Of a stretch of 64,000 nt of DNA, positions 41,403 to 51,281 are shown piece after piece; position 1 is the stretch's first letter; each line of letters starts with the position of its first letter. This DNA is from Thermotoga maritima MSB8 (GTDB taxonomy: Bacteria; Thermotogota; Thermotogae; Thermotogales; Thermotogaceae). The notes beneath the pieces were generated by a model. The model did no database searches. It had not been told where the DNA came from and worked only from the letters and a program-made list of their open reading frames with translations. The position numbers and the translations under genes are program-made. The stretch lies in NCBI RefSeq assembly GCF_000008545.1, contig NC_000853.1:882465-946464 (forward strand), given 5' to 3'.

Positions 41403-42230
41403 TCACCCTATTCCCAGCATTTGTCTTATTTTGTTCAAAAAACCTTTCTTTTGAACAGGTTCTTTCAAAATCTTTTCCCTCAGGCCGTAAATGGCAAGGG
41501 ATGGTTGAGATCGACTGTGAGATCGTACGAATGGTTCCTGCAAAAATACACTCCTCTGTACAACCTGATCCTCTTTTATCACAAAGTAGTTCTTTATCGT
41601 AAAGCCAACGAATCTTTCGACCACCCTTTTCAATCTGTCGGCTGCCAACCTTCCTTCTTTCATGTTTCTTACCATGTTCATCACCAGAAATATCTCTTCG
41701 GGTGTGATCCCTTTCACCGAAAGGAGTTTTATCAGAGTGTAGGTATTTATGATCGAAGTTGGTTCTGGACTGGTAACGAGAATGAGGAAGTCTGATTGGA
41801 TGTAAAACTGATCCAGGTTTTCGTTGTACCCCGGTGGAAAATCTATCACGAGATAATCGTATTTCCTGAGAAGTCTGGCAAACTCGTCGAAGAAACGGCG
41901 ACGGTCGCCCAGATTGAAAAGAATGAGATCCTCCATATCTATTCCCGAACTGAGAACGTCCACACCGTATTTTGTTTCAAAAACGATGTCTTCTATCCTC
42001 ACATTTGACTTGAAGAAATCTTTCAGGGTCTTGGGTGCCATGAATCCAAGAAGGATCTCGACGCTTCCAAATCCCACGTCGGCATCGAGCAGAAGAACTC
42101 TCAGCCCTTTCTCTTTAAGAGCAAGGGAAAGATTGACAGCTATAACAGATTTTCCCACACCACCCTTACCGCTGAGAACACTTATTATATTCGGTTCATT
42201 CTTTCTCAGATGTTCCGCTTGATCTGGCAT
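41403..42230 (-). CDS. flhG: Flagellar number regulator FlhG (MinD/ParA-like ATPase)
   Basis: 275 residues with deviant Walker A motif GKGGVGKS at about 21-28, a DADVGFG segment near 50, and a Walker B-like [11 protein letters not shown] near 125. It controls number and position of flagella with FlhF, whose gene overlaps by 35 bases upstream. The C-terminus ends in a basic amphipathic stretch that would bind membrane, as in MinD. Confidence 0.93.
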   Translation of the reverse strand: MPDQAEHLRKNEPNIISVLSGKGGVGKSVIAVNLSLALKEKGLRVLLLDADVGFGSVEILLGFMAPKTLKDFFKSNVRIEDIVFETKYGVDVLSSGIDMEDLILFNLGDRRRFFDEFARLLRKYDYLVIDFPPGYNENLDQFYIQSDFLILVTSPEPTSIINTYTLIKLLSVKGITPEEIFLVMNMVRNMKEGRLAADRLKRVVERFVGFTIKNYFVIKEDQVVQRSVFLQEPFVRSHSRSQPSLAIYGLREKILKEPVQKKGFLNKIRQMLGIG

Positions 42231-43332
42231 GATTCAACACCTCACCGGCAACAATCCTGGCAAGTTCCACGGGATTCGCTTCGAATATATCGTCAGGGAC
42301 TCTCTGCCCGTTTGTCACGAATGCAATTGGAAGTCCCGTGATTTCCGATATGTTCACGAACGTTCCGTATACCGATGTTTCATCCATCTTGGTGAGAATG
42401 ATGTGAGTTGGTTTCACAGCAGAGAACCTTTCAACGATTCTTTTCATGTCATCGAGTTTGTAGTTCATGGAAAGTACCAGAAAAGTGATGTTTGGTTTTA
42501 CAGCTTCCGAAAGTGCTCTGAGTTCGCTCATCTGAAGATCGTTTTGATGGCTTCTCCCGGCTGTGTCCACAAGAACGATGTCGTAATCTTTCAGAGCCAT
42601 CATTTCGTATTCCGCTTCTTTTGGAGTATAGGCGATCTTCATGGGAATATCCATGATATCCGCATATATCTTCAACTGCTCTGCCGCTGCTATCCGGTAC
42701 GTGTCAAGCGTCAGTATAGCGACGCGTTTTTTCTCGTCTATCTTGAAACGGGCCGCGAGTTTGGCGAGTGAAGTTGTTTTTCCCACACCAGTTGTTCCCA
42801 CAAAGAGTACTTTCGCGTTTTTGAAGTCTGGTGCATTTGTCTTCACAAGGTTTACGAATTGCTCCGACAGAATCTTGAAAGTCTCGTTCGAATTCGGGTC
42901 CAGATCTCCAAATTTCATCTTCAGAAAATCTATTAGTTTGTATCTAATTTCCGGGAGAATTTCCTGTTTCTCCATACCGTAAAGGATTTTTGAAAGCCCT
43001 TCTGGTAGAGTCTGTCTTTTTTCTGTCACGAGCATCTGCTTTATCTCGTTTATCGTTCGTTTTATCTCATCGAACTCTCCCTTGATATTATCGTTCGAAC
43101 TCTGACGATTCTTTACAAGTATTTCTTGGAGTCTGTAGCTCGTGTTTTCCTCTTTTTTTCTTTCTTCCTCAACTGCAGCTGTCACTTCAAAGTACGTTTT
43201 TCCACCTATTCCAAAGAAACCCCCTTTTTTTATTCTTCGAGAACTCAAAATGACGGCGTTTTCTCCCAGTTCTCTTCTTATCATGATCATCGCTTCTCTG
43301 ATGCTCTCAGCAACGTACTTTTTTATCTTCAT
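42196..43332 (-). CDS. flhF: Flagellar biosynthesis GTPase FlhF (SRP-type)
   Basis: 378 residues: a basic N-terminal B domain ([31 protein letters not shown]), a helical middle, then an SRP-GTPase NG domain. Motifs: [17 protein letters not shown] near 177 and LVDTAGRS near 256, with LTKMDET near 310. It places the first flagellar parts at the pole or other site with FlhG. It overlaps flhA by four bases. Confidence 0.94.
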   Translation of the reverse strand: MKIKKYVAESIREAMIMIRRELGENAVILSSRRIKKGGFFGIGGKTYFEVTAAVEEERKKEENTSYRLQEILVKNRQSSNDNIKGEFDEIKRTINEIKQMLVTEKRQTLPEGLSKILYGMEKQEILPEIRYKLIDFLKMKFGDLDPNSNETFKILSEQFVNLVKTNAPDFKNAKVLFVGTTGVGKTTSLAKLAARFKIDEKKRVAILTLDTYRIAAAEQLKIYADIMDIPMKIAYTPKEAEYEMMALKDYDIVLVDTAGRSHQNDLQMSELRALSEAVKPNITFLVLSMNYKLDDMKRIVERFSAVKPTHIILTKMDETSVYGTFVNISEITGLPIAFVTNGQRVPDDIFEANPVELARIVAGEVLNHARSSGTSEKE

Positions 43333-45365
43333 AATTTCACCACGCCTTCAATTTGAAGGGTGTAGTCATCGGGTATTTCATCGTAGGAGATCACATAAAC
43401 ACCCGGGATCGTTCGCATTACGTATCTGGAGAAGTAAGGTCTGATCCTTGATGAACACACAATTACAGGTTGATAGCCTTTTTTCATCAGATTTCCCAGT
43501 TCGTTTGAAATCTTGTTCATCAGTTCTCTTGAGACTTCGGGGTTGAGAAGCAGTTCTCTTTCTTCTCCTATTTCTTTCAGCGACTCCAGGAGTTTCTGTT
43601 CGAGATCTCTCTCCAGAACGATTGCGTGTATCTTCCCGTCTTCAGAGCGGACCATCGAAGCTATTTGACGTTTCAGTGCCTTTCTCACACTTTCCACAAG
43701 GTAATCTATATCCTTACTTTTCTCAGCACTCTCAAGGAGAGTTTCAAAAATCGTTGGAAGGTTTCGAATGGATACCCCTTCCTTCAGAAGTCTCTGAAGC
43801 ACTTTCTTGATTTCAGCGGGTTTCAAAACATCCGGTATGAGATCTTCCACCAGCTTCGGGAACTTCTCCTTCAGACCTTCTATGAGAAGTTCGAGCTCTT
43901 TGAAGCCGAGGAGCTCATCGGCGTGTCTTCTCAGTACTTCAGAGAGGTGTGTGGCAAACACAGTTGGTGGATCCACGACCGTGTAACCTTTTTGCTGGGC
44001 TTCTTCCTTTCTCCACTCTTCTATCCAGTATGCTTCCAGATTGAACGCTGGTTCTCTGGTTGGAATACCGGGAATCTTTTCCTTAGCAGTCCCTGGATTT
44101 ATGGCGAGGAGCCTGTTGGGTACGAGCTCGTACCTCGCAACTTCACTTCCACGGATCTTTATGGAATATTCGTTTGGTTTCAAAAGAACACTATCCCTCA
44201 CCCTGATGGGAGAGACGACAAGCCCCAGCTCGAACGCGAGCTGTTTTCTGATGGAGGTGATTCTATCGAGGAGGTCTCCTCCCTGTGATGGATCGGCAAG
44301 CGGTATCAGTCCGTAGCCGATCTCCACCTCAACGGTATCGCTCTGTATGATCTCAGAAACCTCTTCAGGTGTAGAAAGAACAGGCCCACCAGGTCTTTCC
44401 GCAGGAGCAGGCCCCGCCAGTTCTTCCTGAGGAACGGCTCTGGAGGTGTACACCGCAAGAAAGATCAGGGCTCCGCCAAGAATAGCGCTGAAGAACGGTA
44501 TGGGAGTGAAGATTCCCAGAAAAATCAGCACTCCACCGGTGAGGAGAAGTACTTTCGTTTCTCTCGAAAGTTCCGTGACGAGATCTTTCCCGAGATTTTC
44601 CTTGGAAGCGGCTCTGGAGACAATTATGCCGGTGGCGGTTGAAACAAGAAGGGCCGGGATCTGTGCCGCAAGGCCATCTCCCACAGTGAGGATCACGTAC
44701 TCCTGAGCAGCCTCTGCAAGGCTCATTCCATGTCGGAGCATGCCTATCAGAAGTCCGCCGATTATGTTTATAAAAACGATGATGATGCTTGCTATGGCAT
44801 CTCCTCTTACGAATTTACTTGCACCATCCATAGCTCCATAGAAATCCGCTTCTCTTCTGATGTCTTCTCTCCTTTTCCTCGCTTCTTCTTCGGTTATCAA
44901 TCCGCTGTTCAGATCGGCATCTACACTCATCTGTTTTCCGGGCATGGCGTCGAGAGTGAACCTTGCGGCCACTTCCGCTATTCTCTCCGCACCCCTGGTG
45001 ATAACAATGAACTGGATGATGACGAGGATGAAAAAGACGATGAGACCAACGACGTAATCTCCTTTCACAACGAAATCTCCGAAGGTTCTTATAACCCGTC
45101 CCTGGAATTTTGGACCCTCGAGGAGTATGAGCCTTGTTGAGGCTACGTTGAGACCGAGTCTGAACAGGGTCACCACAAGAAGCAGTGTTGGAAATGAAGA
45201 GAGTTCAAGGGCGTTTCTTATGTACATGGTGGAAAACAGTATGATCATGGAAAGGGTTATATTCAGGATCTGGAAGAAATCCAGCATCCTGTCGGGTACG
45301 GGAAGAACCATCAAAAGAACGATAGCAACTATCATTAAAGAAACGATTATATCCACATTCTTCAA
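43329..45365 (-). CDS. flhA: Flagellar export gate protein FlhA
   Basis: 678 residues: eight membrane helices in the first 320 or so, with the FHIPEP-like cytoplasmic loop (RGAERIAEVAARFTLDAMPGKQMSVDADLNSG) near 124-155. A large cytosolic domain follows at about 345-678 that docks chaperone-substrate complexes. It uses proton-motive force for export. It overlaps flhF and flhB by four bases each. Confidence 0.97.
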   Translation of the reverse strand: MKNVDIIVSLMIVAIVLLMVLPVPDRMLDFFQILNITLSMIILFSTMYIRNALELSSFPTLLLVVTLFRLGLNVASTRLILLEGPKFQGRVIRTFGDFVVKGDYVVGLIVFFILVIIQFIVITRGAERIAEVAARFTLDAMPGKQMSVDADLNSGLITEEEARKRREDIRREADFYGAMDGASKFVRGDAIASIIIVFINIIGGLLIGMLRHGMSLAEAAQEYVILTVGDGLAAQIPALLVSTATGIIVSRAASKENLGKDLVTELSRETKVLLLTGGVLIFLGIFTPIPFFSAILGGALIFLAVYTSRAVPQEELAGPAPAERPGGPVLSTPEEVSEIIQSDTVEVEIGYGLIPLADPSQGGDLLDRITSIRKQLAFELGLVVSPIRVRDSVLLKPNEYSIKIRGSEVARYELVPNRLLAINPGTAKEKIPGIPTREPAFNLEAYWIEEWRKEEAQQKGYTVVDPPTVFATHLSEVLRRHADELLGFKELELLIEGLKEKFPKLVEDLIPDVLKPAEIKKVLQRLLKEGVSIRNLPTIFETLLESAEKSKDIDYLVESVRKALKRQIASMVRSEDGKIHAIVLERDLEQKLLESLKEIGEERELLLNPEVSRELMNKISNELGNLMKKGYQPVIVCSSRIRPYFSRYVMRTIPGVYVISYDEIPDDYTLQIEGVVKL

Positions 45366-46486
45366 ATTCTCACGCCCTTTTTCGCGTAAACGTAAACGAG
45401 TACCTCCGCCACTATCCTGTAAAATTCTACCGGAATTTCTTCACCTATCTCCGTCTTATAGTATAGAGCCCTCGCAAGAGACGGATTTCTCAAAACGGGT
45501 ACATCGTTCTCTTTTGCGATTTCTATTATTTTAAATGCCAGATGATCCACACCTTTTGCTACCACAACCGGTGCGTTCATCGTATCTGGATCGTACTTCA
45601 AGGCAACAGCGAAGTGAGTGGGGTTGGTGATCACGACATCCGCCTTTGGGACCTCTTCCAGCATTCTTCTCCGTAGGATATCATACATCATCTGTCTCTG
45701 TCTTCGCTTTATCTCGGGATTTCCTTCCACTTCCTTCAGTTCGTCCTTCACTTCCTGCTTCGTCATGCGGATGCTCTTTTCGAATTCCCATCTCTGGTAG
45801 AAGTAGTCGAAAACAGCGAGAGCGAGAAGGATCATTCCGCTTTTCAACGTGATCTCAGATGTGATGTCCCAGAAATTAGCAAAGGCGTCGTTCACACTCA
45901 TTTCTGTTAAGAGAATCATTTCGTCCCATCTGTTTTTCAAGACCTGGTAGACCACGATCCCCACAATGGCGACTTTAAGGACAGACTTCAAAAGTTCCAC
46001 GAGTGATCTGAGTGAGAACAATCTCTTAAAACCTTCTATCGGGTTGATTCTGTTGAGGTCCGGTTTCAACGCTTTCGGAGCAAACAGAAATCTCGTTTGA
46101 AGGGCCCCAATCATAACACCTGCGACCATGGAGAAAACCACAAAGGCTCCTACGATCAAAAGCACATCTTTGAAAATGTTTACGGCATTCATGAGTAGAT
46201 CTTCTGTTTCTTCAAACGAAAGAAAGACCTGAACGTCTTCTGTGATCCTCTCTACACCCTGATATCCAAAGATCTTCAGCGCTAAGGCGAACACGAGAAA
46301 GGTAACAGCCATGTTGAGCTCCCTGGATACGGGAGCTCTACCTTCTTCTCTTACTCTCCTTCTTTTTCTGGGAGTGGCGCGCTCTGTTCTCTCTGCTTCG
46401 GCAAAGAGCAGGAGCTCTATTTCCCAAGAAGTTCCTGAATAGCGTTCCAACTGAGTGCTGAGATTTTCTGAGCCATGTCCGCCCAT
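45362..46486 (-). CDS. flhB: Flagellar export switch protein FlhB
   Basis: Four membrane helices and a cytoplasmic domain with the autocleavage motif NPTH (ITNPTHFAVALKYD, near residue 285 of 374). The family normally begins with a short head such as RTERATPRKRRRVREEG. Here that point lies about 30 residues in. The upstream codons read across the end of fliR (70-base overlap), and no canonical start occurs nearer than ATG 46486; CTG or ATA codons near 46405-46415 are possible starts. So the N-terminus is uncertain; the rest is secure. Confidence 0.9.
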   Translation of the reverse strand: MGGHGSENLSTQLERYSGTSWEIELLLFAEAERTERATPRKRRRVREEGRAPVSRELNMAVTFLVFALALKIFGYQGVERITEDVQVFLSFEETEDLLMNAVNIFKDVLLIVGAFVVFSMVAGVMIGALQTRFLFAPKALKPDLNRINPIEGFKRLFSLRSLVELLKSVLKVAIVGIVVYQVLKNRWDEMILLTEMSVNDAFANFWDITSEITLKSGMILLALAVFDYFYQRWEFEKSIRMTKQEVKDELKEVEGNPEIKRRQRQMMYDILRRRMLEEVPKADVVITNPTHFAVALKYDPDTMNAPVVVAKGVDHLAFKIIEIAKENDVPVLRNPSLARALYYKTEIGEEIPVEFYRIVAEVLVYVYAKKGVRI

Positions 46487-47187
46487 ATCGGTAACATCCC
46501 CAGAATCAATATAACCCCAATGATCACTTTCAGGGGCAATCCAACCATGAAAACGTTCATCTGTGGGATGAGCCTCGAAACGATACCGAGAACGATGCTT
46601 ATGATGAGCATGAAAGCGATAACTGGAGCTCCTATCTTCAGGATCAACACGAAGAAGTCGCTCGATCTTCCCACGATGTAAGAGAAGAACCCGTCCGTAA
46701 CACCTGTGAGATTCACGGGGAAGACATCGATTGAATCTTTCAAGCCTTCGAACAGGAGAACAGGTCCCTTTATCAGCACAAAAACAGTAAGGGCTATGAA
46801 ATAAACCAGTTCTCCTGTGGGGTTTGTTTCTTCTTCACCGAAAGCCAGCACTTCTTCCATTCCGAACCCAATTTGAAAACCAAAGATGTATCCCGCCCCG
46901 TTGAACGCCTGAAGGAACAAATAGACAATAAAACCGATTCCGAACCCAACGAGAAAGTTGAAAAACAGATTCAAAGTGAAACTCAAAACAGGTGTGTTCA
47001 AGGGTATGGATACATCAACTGTGAAAAGCATCAACCAGCTCGTGAACAGTCCCAGAAGCACCCTCACCACAACAGGAAACGCTCTCTCGGAAAAGAAAGG
47101 AGCGATCAAAAAAAATCCCGTAAACCTCGTGAAAATACACATCCACGCAAGGAATTTTTCTTCGAGAAAACTGAATATGGTCTCCAA
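46417..47187 (-). CDS. fliR: Flagellar export gate protein FliR
   Basis: 256 residues with about five to six hydrophobic segments; TRFTGFFLIAPFFSER at about 20-35 and the FGFQIGFGMEEVLAFGEEETN stretch near 102 fit FliR. It builds the export gate with FliP and FliQ, whose genes are not in the window. The start is TTG 47187, five bases after GAGGTG; GTG 47193 overlaps that site and the mtnA stop. Confidence 0.92.
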   Translation of the reverse strand: METIFSFLEEKFLAWMCIFTRFTGFFLIAPFFSERAFPVVVRVLLGLFTSWLMLFTVDVSIPLNTPVLSFTLNLFFNFLVGFGIGFIVYLFLQAFNGAGYIFGFQIGFGMEEVLAFGEEETNPTGELVYFIALTVFVLIKGPVLLFEGLKDSIDVFPVNLTGVTDGFFSYIVGRSSDFFVLILKIGAPVIAFMLIISIVLGIVSRLIPQMNVFMVGLPLKVIIGVILILGMLPIWADMAQKISALSWNAIQELLGK

Positions 47188-47189
47188 AA

Positions 47190-48221
47190 TCACACCTCGA
47201 GGATCTTCTTTATGTTCTCTTCGAAAGGAGGTCTGATCACACCTTTTTCCGTGATTATTGCCGTTATGAGGGTATTTTCTGTGACATCGAAAGCGGGATT
47301 CAGAACTTTTACTCCCTCCGGAGCTATTCTGTTCCCACCACAGTGAGTTACCTCCTCCGGTCTTCTTTCCTCTATGGGTATTTCTTCCCCACTCCTTATG
47401 GTTGGGTCTATCGTCGAGACAGGAGCTGCAACATAGAACGGTATGTTGTTTCTCTTAGCAAGAACGGCCAGAGAATAAGTTCCTATCTTGTTCGCTGTGT
47501 CACCGTTCAGAGCGATTCTGTCCGCTCCAACCACAACGGCATCGATCAACCCTCTCTTCATCAGCCATCCGGCCATGTTGTCGGTGATGACATAGACTTC
47601 TATACCGTCCTTCATGAGTTCCCAAGCGGTGAGTCGTGCTCCCTGAAGGTACGGTCTTGTCTCATCTGCGAAAACTCTGATTCGTTTTCCTGATTCCACT
47701 GCTGCTCTTATCACTCCGAGGGCAGTACCGTAATCTACAGTTGCGAGAGCTCCCGCGTTGCAGTGAGTGAGGATGGTCGATCCATCTTTTATGAGCTGAG
47801 CGCCGTTCTTTCCGATCGCTTTGTTGACTTCTATATCTTCATACGCCATCTTCAACGCTTCGTTTTCTAAGATTTCGAAGAGATTCTCTCTATCAGCGTT
47901 CTCGAAAAACACCTTTTCCATTCTGTTCAGGGCCCAGAACAGGTTTACAGCCGTGGGTCTTGTTCTGGCCAGAGTCTCTTTCACCTGTTTCATCCAGTCT
48001 GTCAAACTTCCCGTTTTGTAATCTCTGAGTCCCAGAACGTATCCGAACGCTGCGGCGACTCCTATGGCAGGAGCTCCTCTGACGATCATCTCCTTTATGG
48101 CGTGTGCAACCTCTTCGTGTGTTTTGCACTCCACGTATTCTTCAATGAATGGAAGCTTTCTCTGATCGAGGAGTTTTAGAGAGTTTCCCGACCACTCCAT
48201 CGTTTTCGTCTTGAGTTTCAT
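47190..48221 (-). CDS. mtnA: Methylthioribose-1-phosphate isomerase
   Basis: A 343-residue enzyme of methionine salvage. [14 protein letters not shown] at about 47-60 and [20 protein letters not shown] near 160 with the catalytic Cys mark it, and [20 protein letters not shown] near 235 carries the catalytic Asp. It isomerises methylthioribose-1-phosphate to methylthioribulose-1-phosphate. ATG 48221 overlaps the stop of the gene upstream (ATGA). It sits in a motility operon without other salvage genes. Confidence 0.96.
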   Translation of the reverse strand: MKLKTKTMEWSGNSLKLLDQRKLPFIEEYVECKTHEEVAHAIKEMIVRGAPAIGVAAAFGYVLGLRDYKTGSLTDWMKQVKETLARTRPTAVNLFWALNRMEKVFFENADRENLFEILENEALKMAYEDIEVNKAIGKNGAQLIKDGSTILTHCNAGALATVDYGTALGVIRAAVESGKRIRVFADETRPYLQGARLTAWELMKDGIEVYVITDNMAGWLMKRGLIDAVVVGADRIALNGDTANKIGTYSLAVLAKRNNIPFYVAAPVSTIDPTIRSGEEIPIEERRPEEVTHCGGNRIAPEGVKVLNPAFDVTENTLITAIITEKGVIRPPFEENIKKILEV

Positions 48222-49207
48222 CCCTGACTCCCTCCAAGTTTTATCTCTATGTGGCTGTTCTTCTTGAATTCCTCGAACACCTTGTTGAACCAGTCGTTCC
48301 ACAGCTGATTCCTCTTATCCGCGAGCAGTTTGTCCATGATCTCCTGTTTAACCTCTTCGAACTTTTTGTAGGAAGAAGATCTCTTCTCTACGACTTTGTA
48401 GAGCACGAATTTGCCTTCAGACTCGAAGGGCCCAAGGATGGCTCCTTCTGGAGCGTCAAAGATCACACTCTCGATGTCTTTTTCCAACTTTCCTTCTTCA
48501 ATCCAGCCGAGATCACCACCGGTTGCCACCTGCGTTGCAACTTCGAGGAAGTCTTCTCCTTTTCTGATCTTTGAAAGCACTTCATCCATTTTACTCTTGT
48601 CCTCAGTGGTAATTCTGTAGAGGTGAACAGCGGCAGGTATCCTGTAGGTCTCCTTGTTTTGGTTGTAATAGTTCTGAGCTTCTTCGAGTGTGACGGTTGC
48701 GTTCTGAGTAATTTTCTCCTGGAGTCGCTGGAGTGAAAGCTGTGTTTTCACATGCCAGTGCAATCTCTTTTTGAAGGTTTCGAGATCACCGTATCCGGCG
48801 CTCTGAAGGAACTTGTCAAGGTCTTCCAGAGTTATTCCCATGGATTCAACTGTTTCTTTAAGCCTTGCCTCGACTTCTTTCTTTACCTCCTCGTCACTTA
48901 CTCCGACCCCTTCTTTTTCCGCGAGCTGCTGAATGAGAAGATCGTCTATTAGGGAGTTTAGAACTTCTTGCTTGTATTTCAACAGCAATTTCAGGCCTTC
49001 TTCGGTGCCTGTAAGAACGTTGAAAAATCTCATATCAATCTGTGCAATGCTTCTCAGAATTCCGTCTATATCCGCTTCGAGTTCGAGCAAGTCGGAGGTG
49101 ATGGGTTCCCCGTTGACGATGGCTACAACTGTGCTGGATGTGGTTGTTGCCTGCCCGAAGAGGCTGATTCCCAGTACTGCCAGAATCACGAAGATCAACT
49201 TTCTCAT
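48218..49207 (-). CDS. Exported SurA/PrsA-like peptidyl-prolyl isomerase
   Basis: 329 residues with a signal peptide ([20 protein letters not shown], likely cleaved after about 20). A SurA N-like helical domain (about 25-190) has [11 protein letters not shown] and many Gln/Glu helices, and a parvulin rotamase domain (about 190-290) carries [25 protein letters not shown]. It should act outside the inner membrane as chaperone for envelope proteins. It overlaps mazG and mtnA by four bases each. Confidence 0.9.
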   Translation of the reverse strand: MRKLIFVILAVLGISLFGQATTTSSTVVAIVNGEPITSDLLELEADIDGILRSIAQIDMRFFNVLTGTEEGLKLLLKYKQEVLNSLIDDLLIQQLAEKEGVGVSDEEVKKEVEARLKETVESMGITLEDLDKFLQSAGYGDLETFKKRLHWHVKTQLSLQRLQEKITQNATVTLEEAQNYYNQNKETYRIPAAVHLYRITTEDKSKMDEVLSKIRKGEDFLEVATQVATGGDLGWIEEGKLEKDIESVIFDAPEGAILGPFESEGKFVLYKVVEKRSSSYKKFEEVKQEIMDKLLADKRNQLWNDWFNKVFEEFKKNSHIEIKLGGSQG

Positions 49208-49971
49208 GTTTCATCTCCTCCCTTCGCCTTTTCCCAGTACTCATCTAACTTTTCAATAGGAAGCTCTTCAAGAACCAGACCGTCCTTCTCTATTAATTCC
49301 TCCATCTTCTTGAATCTTTCAACAAATTTTCTTGTGGCCTTTCTCAGAGCCGATTCAGGGTCAACGTTCAAAAACCTCGAAAGGTTGACTATCGAAAACA
49401 GTAGATCACCGAATTCTTCTTCCAGTTCTCTGGGATCCTTTGCCTCTTTCAGCTCTTTCAACTCTTCCTCTATCTTCTCATAGACTCCTTCTGGATCTTT
49501 CCAGTCAAACCCCACCTGTGAGGCGTTCTCCTGGATTCTTCTTGCCATCGAGAGAGCAGGAACAAGCGGGTTTATCTCACCGATCCTCGAGGATTTCTTT
49601 TTCCCTTTTTCCTGAGCTTTTATATCTTCCCATTGTTTGTACGAGTACCCCGGACTGTCTCCGAAAACGTGTGGATGTCGTCTGATCAATTTTTCGTTGA
49701 GAGTTCGTATCACATCCTCAATGGTGAAAGCGCCTCTTTCGCGGGCTATCTGTGCGTGGAAAACCACCTGGAGCAGCACGTCACCGAGTTCTTCTTTCAT
49801 CATATCGTCGTTTTTTTCGTCTATCGCTTCGATCAACTCGTAACATTCTTCGATAAGATATGGTTTCAAGCTCTCGTGAGTTTGCTTTCTGTCCCATTCA
49901 CATCCTTCAGGAGACCGAAGTTTTTCCATTATAGATACGAGTTCTTCGAAGAGGATTCCTGCCTCTTTCAC
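49204..49971 (-). CDS. mazG: Nucleoside triphosphate pyrophosphohydrolase MazG
   Basis: 255 residues with two MazG domains. Each has the E-E-x-x-x-E and downstream D residues: LIEECYELIEAID with MKEELGDVLLQVVFHAQ (N-terminal), and EEFGDLLFSIVNLSRF in the second. It hydrolyses NTPs to NMP and pyrophosphate, a housecleaning and stringent-response modulating activity. The ATG at 49971 is one base from the DUF47 stop. Confidence 0.95.
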   Translation of the reverse strand: MKEAGILFEELVSIMEKLRSPEGCEWDRKQTHESLKPYLIEECYELIEAIDEKNDDMMKEELGDVLLQVVFHAQIARERGAFTIEDVIRTLNEKLIRRHPHVFGDSPGYSYKQWEDIKAQEKGKKKSSRIGEINPLVPALSMARRIQENASQVGFDWKDPEGVYEKIEEELKELKEAKDPRELEEEFGDLLFSIVNLSRFLNVDPESALRKATRKFVERFKKMEELIEKDGLVLEELPIEKLDEYWEKAKGGDET

Positions 49972-49972
49972 T

Positions 49973-50614
49973 TCAGAACCTCCTTTTCAGAAGAATGATT
50001 TCTGCTCTATCAGATACGTCCTCCGTTCTATCGGCTATGTCCCCTATGCTCCTTATCAACTCTTTCACCTCGAGTTTTACACTCCTTTCGATGTCCATCT
50101 CGAAAAGTTTCCTGAGAGCCGTTCGCTCCACAGCATCTTCGTCGTGTTCGTATTTCTCCACGGCAAGAACAAACTCTTCGACTCTTTCGAGATCCTCGAA
50201 CAAAAATTTGAGAGCACTTTTCAGGGATTCGTAGGCCTTCAGAGAGTATTCCATCTGCGACAGAATGAGATCTTTCAGTTCGTGAGGAACTTCTGGTTTT
50301 TGAAGAACAATCAAGTCCGCCACGTACTCGGCTTTGTTCGCCACTTTGTCTACGGATTCAATCAACCCAAGAAGATCTCCTCTAAAATTCGGCAGGAACG
50401 CTCCACTGTACATTTCCATCTCTGTTTTTCGGCGTAATCGATCGGCTTCGCTTTCAAGCCTTTGTGTTCGGAGATAAAGAGACTCGATATCGTCAGTATC
50501 TTCGAGATACTTTTTTATTAGATCGAAGACACATTTCAGAGTTTCCTCAACTTTGTCGATGTGTTTAAAAAAGAGGGAGATTATGGTTTGTTCTTTCTTT
50601 CCGGAAAACCACAC
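49973..50614 (-). CDS. DUF47 (PhoU-like) phosphate transport regulator
   Basis: 213 residues, all-helical with the PhoU-like pattern: FFKHIDKVEETLKCV, LESEADRLRRKTEMEMY and AEYVADLIVL, with conserved acidic pairs that would bind metal clusters. DUF47 proteins are usually coded next to low-affinity Pit phosphate permeases. Here pit is about 1.8 kb away on the other strand. The GTG start at 50614 gives a 50-base overlap with rnhB. Confidence 0.87.
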   Translation of the reverse strand: MWFSGKKEQTIISLFFKHIDKVEETLKCVFDLIKKYLEDTDDIESLYLRTQRLESEADRLRRKTEMEMYSGAFLPNFRGDLLGLIESVDKVANKAEYVADLIVLQKPEVPHELKDLILSQMEYSLKAYESLKSALKFLFEDLERVEEFVLAVEKYEHDEDAVERTALRKLFEMDIERSVKLEVKELIRSIGDIADRTEDVSDRAEIILLKRRF

Positions 50615-51281
50615 TTTTTCTCGCCCCCAGAAGATTCAATATTCGTTCGAATCGATTTTCGGAGATGAGGCCTTTTTCGAAGAACTCCCTCAACAAATCA
50701 TCGGTCAGAAGTTCTAAAACAGGTTCAAAACTCAGCCGGTGGATTGGTAAAACTCCGTTCTTTCTGATTTCGTTCAGATGTTCTTTTGTGGCGTAACCTT
50801 TGTGTTTGTGGAAGGAAAACTGTGGATACATCCTGTGAAACTCGCTCATCAATCTATCTCTGAAGACCTTCGCAACAATGGAAGCTGCTCCTATCAATTT
50901 GCTTTTCTGGTCTCCCTTCACTAAGCATGTACCGGGAACGCTCAACTCGATTCCTTTCCCGTCAACGAGTACAAATGATGGTTTCACAGACAGGTTCTCC
51001 AGTGCTCGATTCATAGCAAGTTTTGTGGCATTGAATATGTTGTAGAGATCTATTTCCTCTGGAGACGCAATTCCTATCCCAACTGCTGCCTTCTCCATTA
51101 TTTCATCTAAAAGTCTTTCCCTCTTCGCAGGGGAAAGCTGTTTTGAATCGTTTATTCCTTCTATTTCTTTTTCCAGAACGACAGCGGCCGCCACAACGGG
51201 ACCTGCGAGGCACCCTCTTCCCGCTTCATCCACACCTGCTACGATTCCAAACTCTTTTTTGTAAAGCTCATCTATTCCCAT
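50565..51281 (-). CDS. rnhB: Ribonuclease HII
   Basis: A 238-residue endonuclease that removes single ribonucleotides and RNA primers from RNA-DNA hybrids. Catalytic residues are Asp18-Glu19 (GVDEAGRGCLAGP), Asp107 (FVLVDGKG) and Asp125 (LVKGDQKSK), and the GRG motif is present. The C-terminal HIRRL-like part reads LPIHRLSFEP. Its 3' end overlaps the DUF47 gene by 50 bases, and the start overlaps the SDH gene by 14. Confidence 0.95.
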   Translation of the reverse strand: MGIDELYKKEFGIVAGVDEAGRGCLAGPVVAAAVVLEKEIEGINDSKQLSPAKRERLLDEIMEKAAVGIGIASPEEIDLYNIFNATKLAMNRALENLSVKPSFVLVDGKGIELSVPGTCLVKGDQKSKLIGAASIVAKVFRDRLMSEFHRMYPQFSFHKHKGYATKEHLNEIRKNGVLPIHRLSFEPVLELLTDDLLREFFEKGLISENRFERILNLLGARKSVVFRKERTNHNLPLF

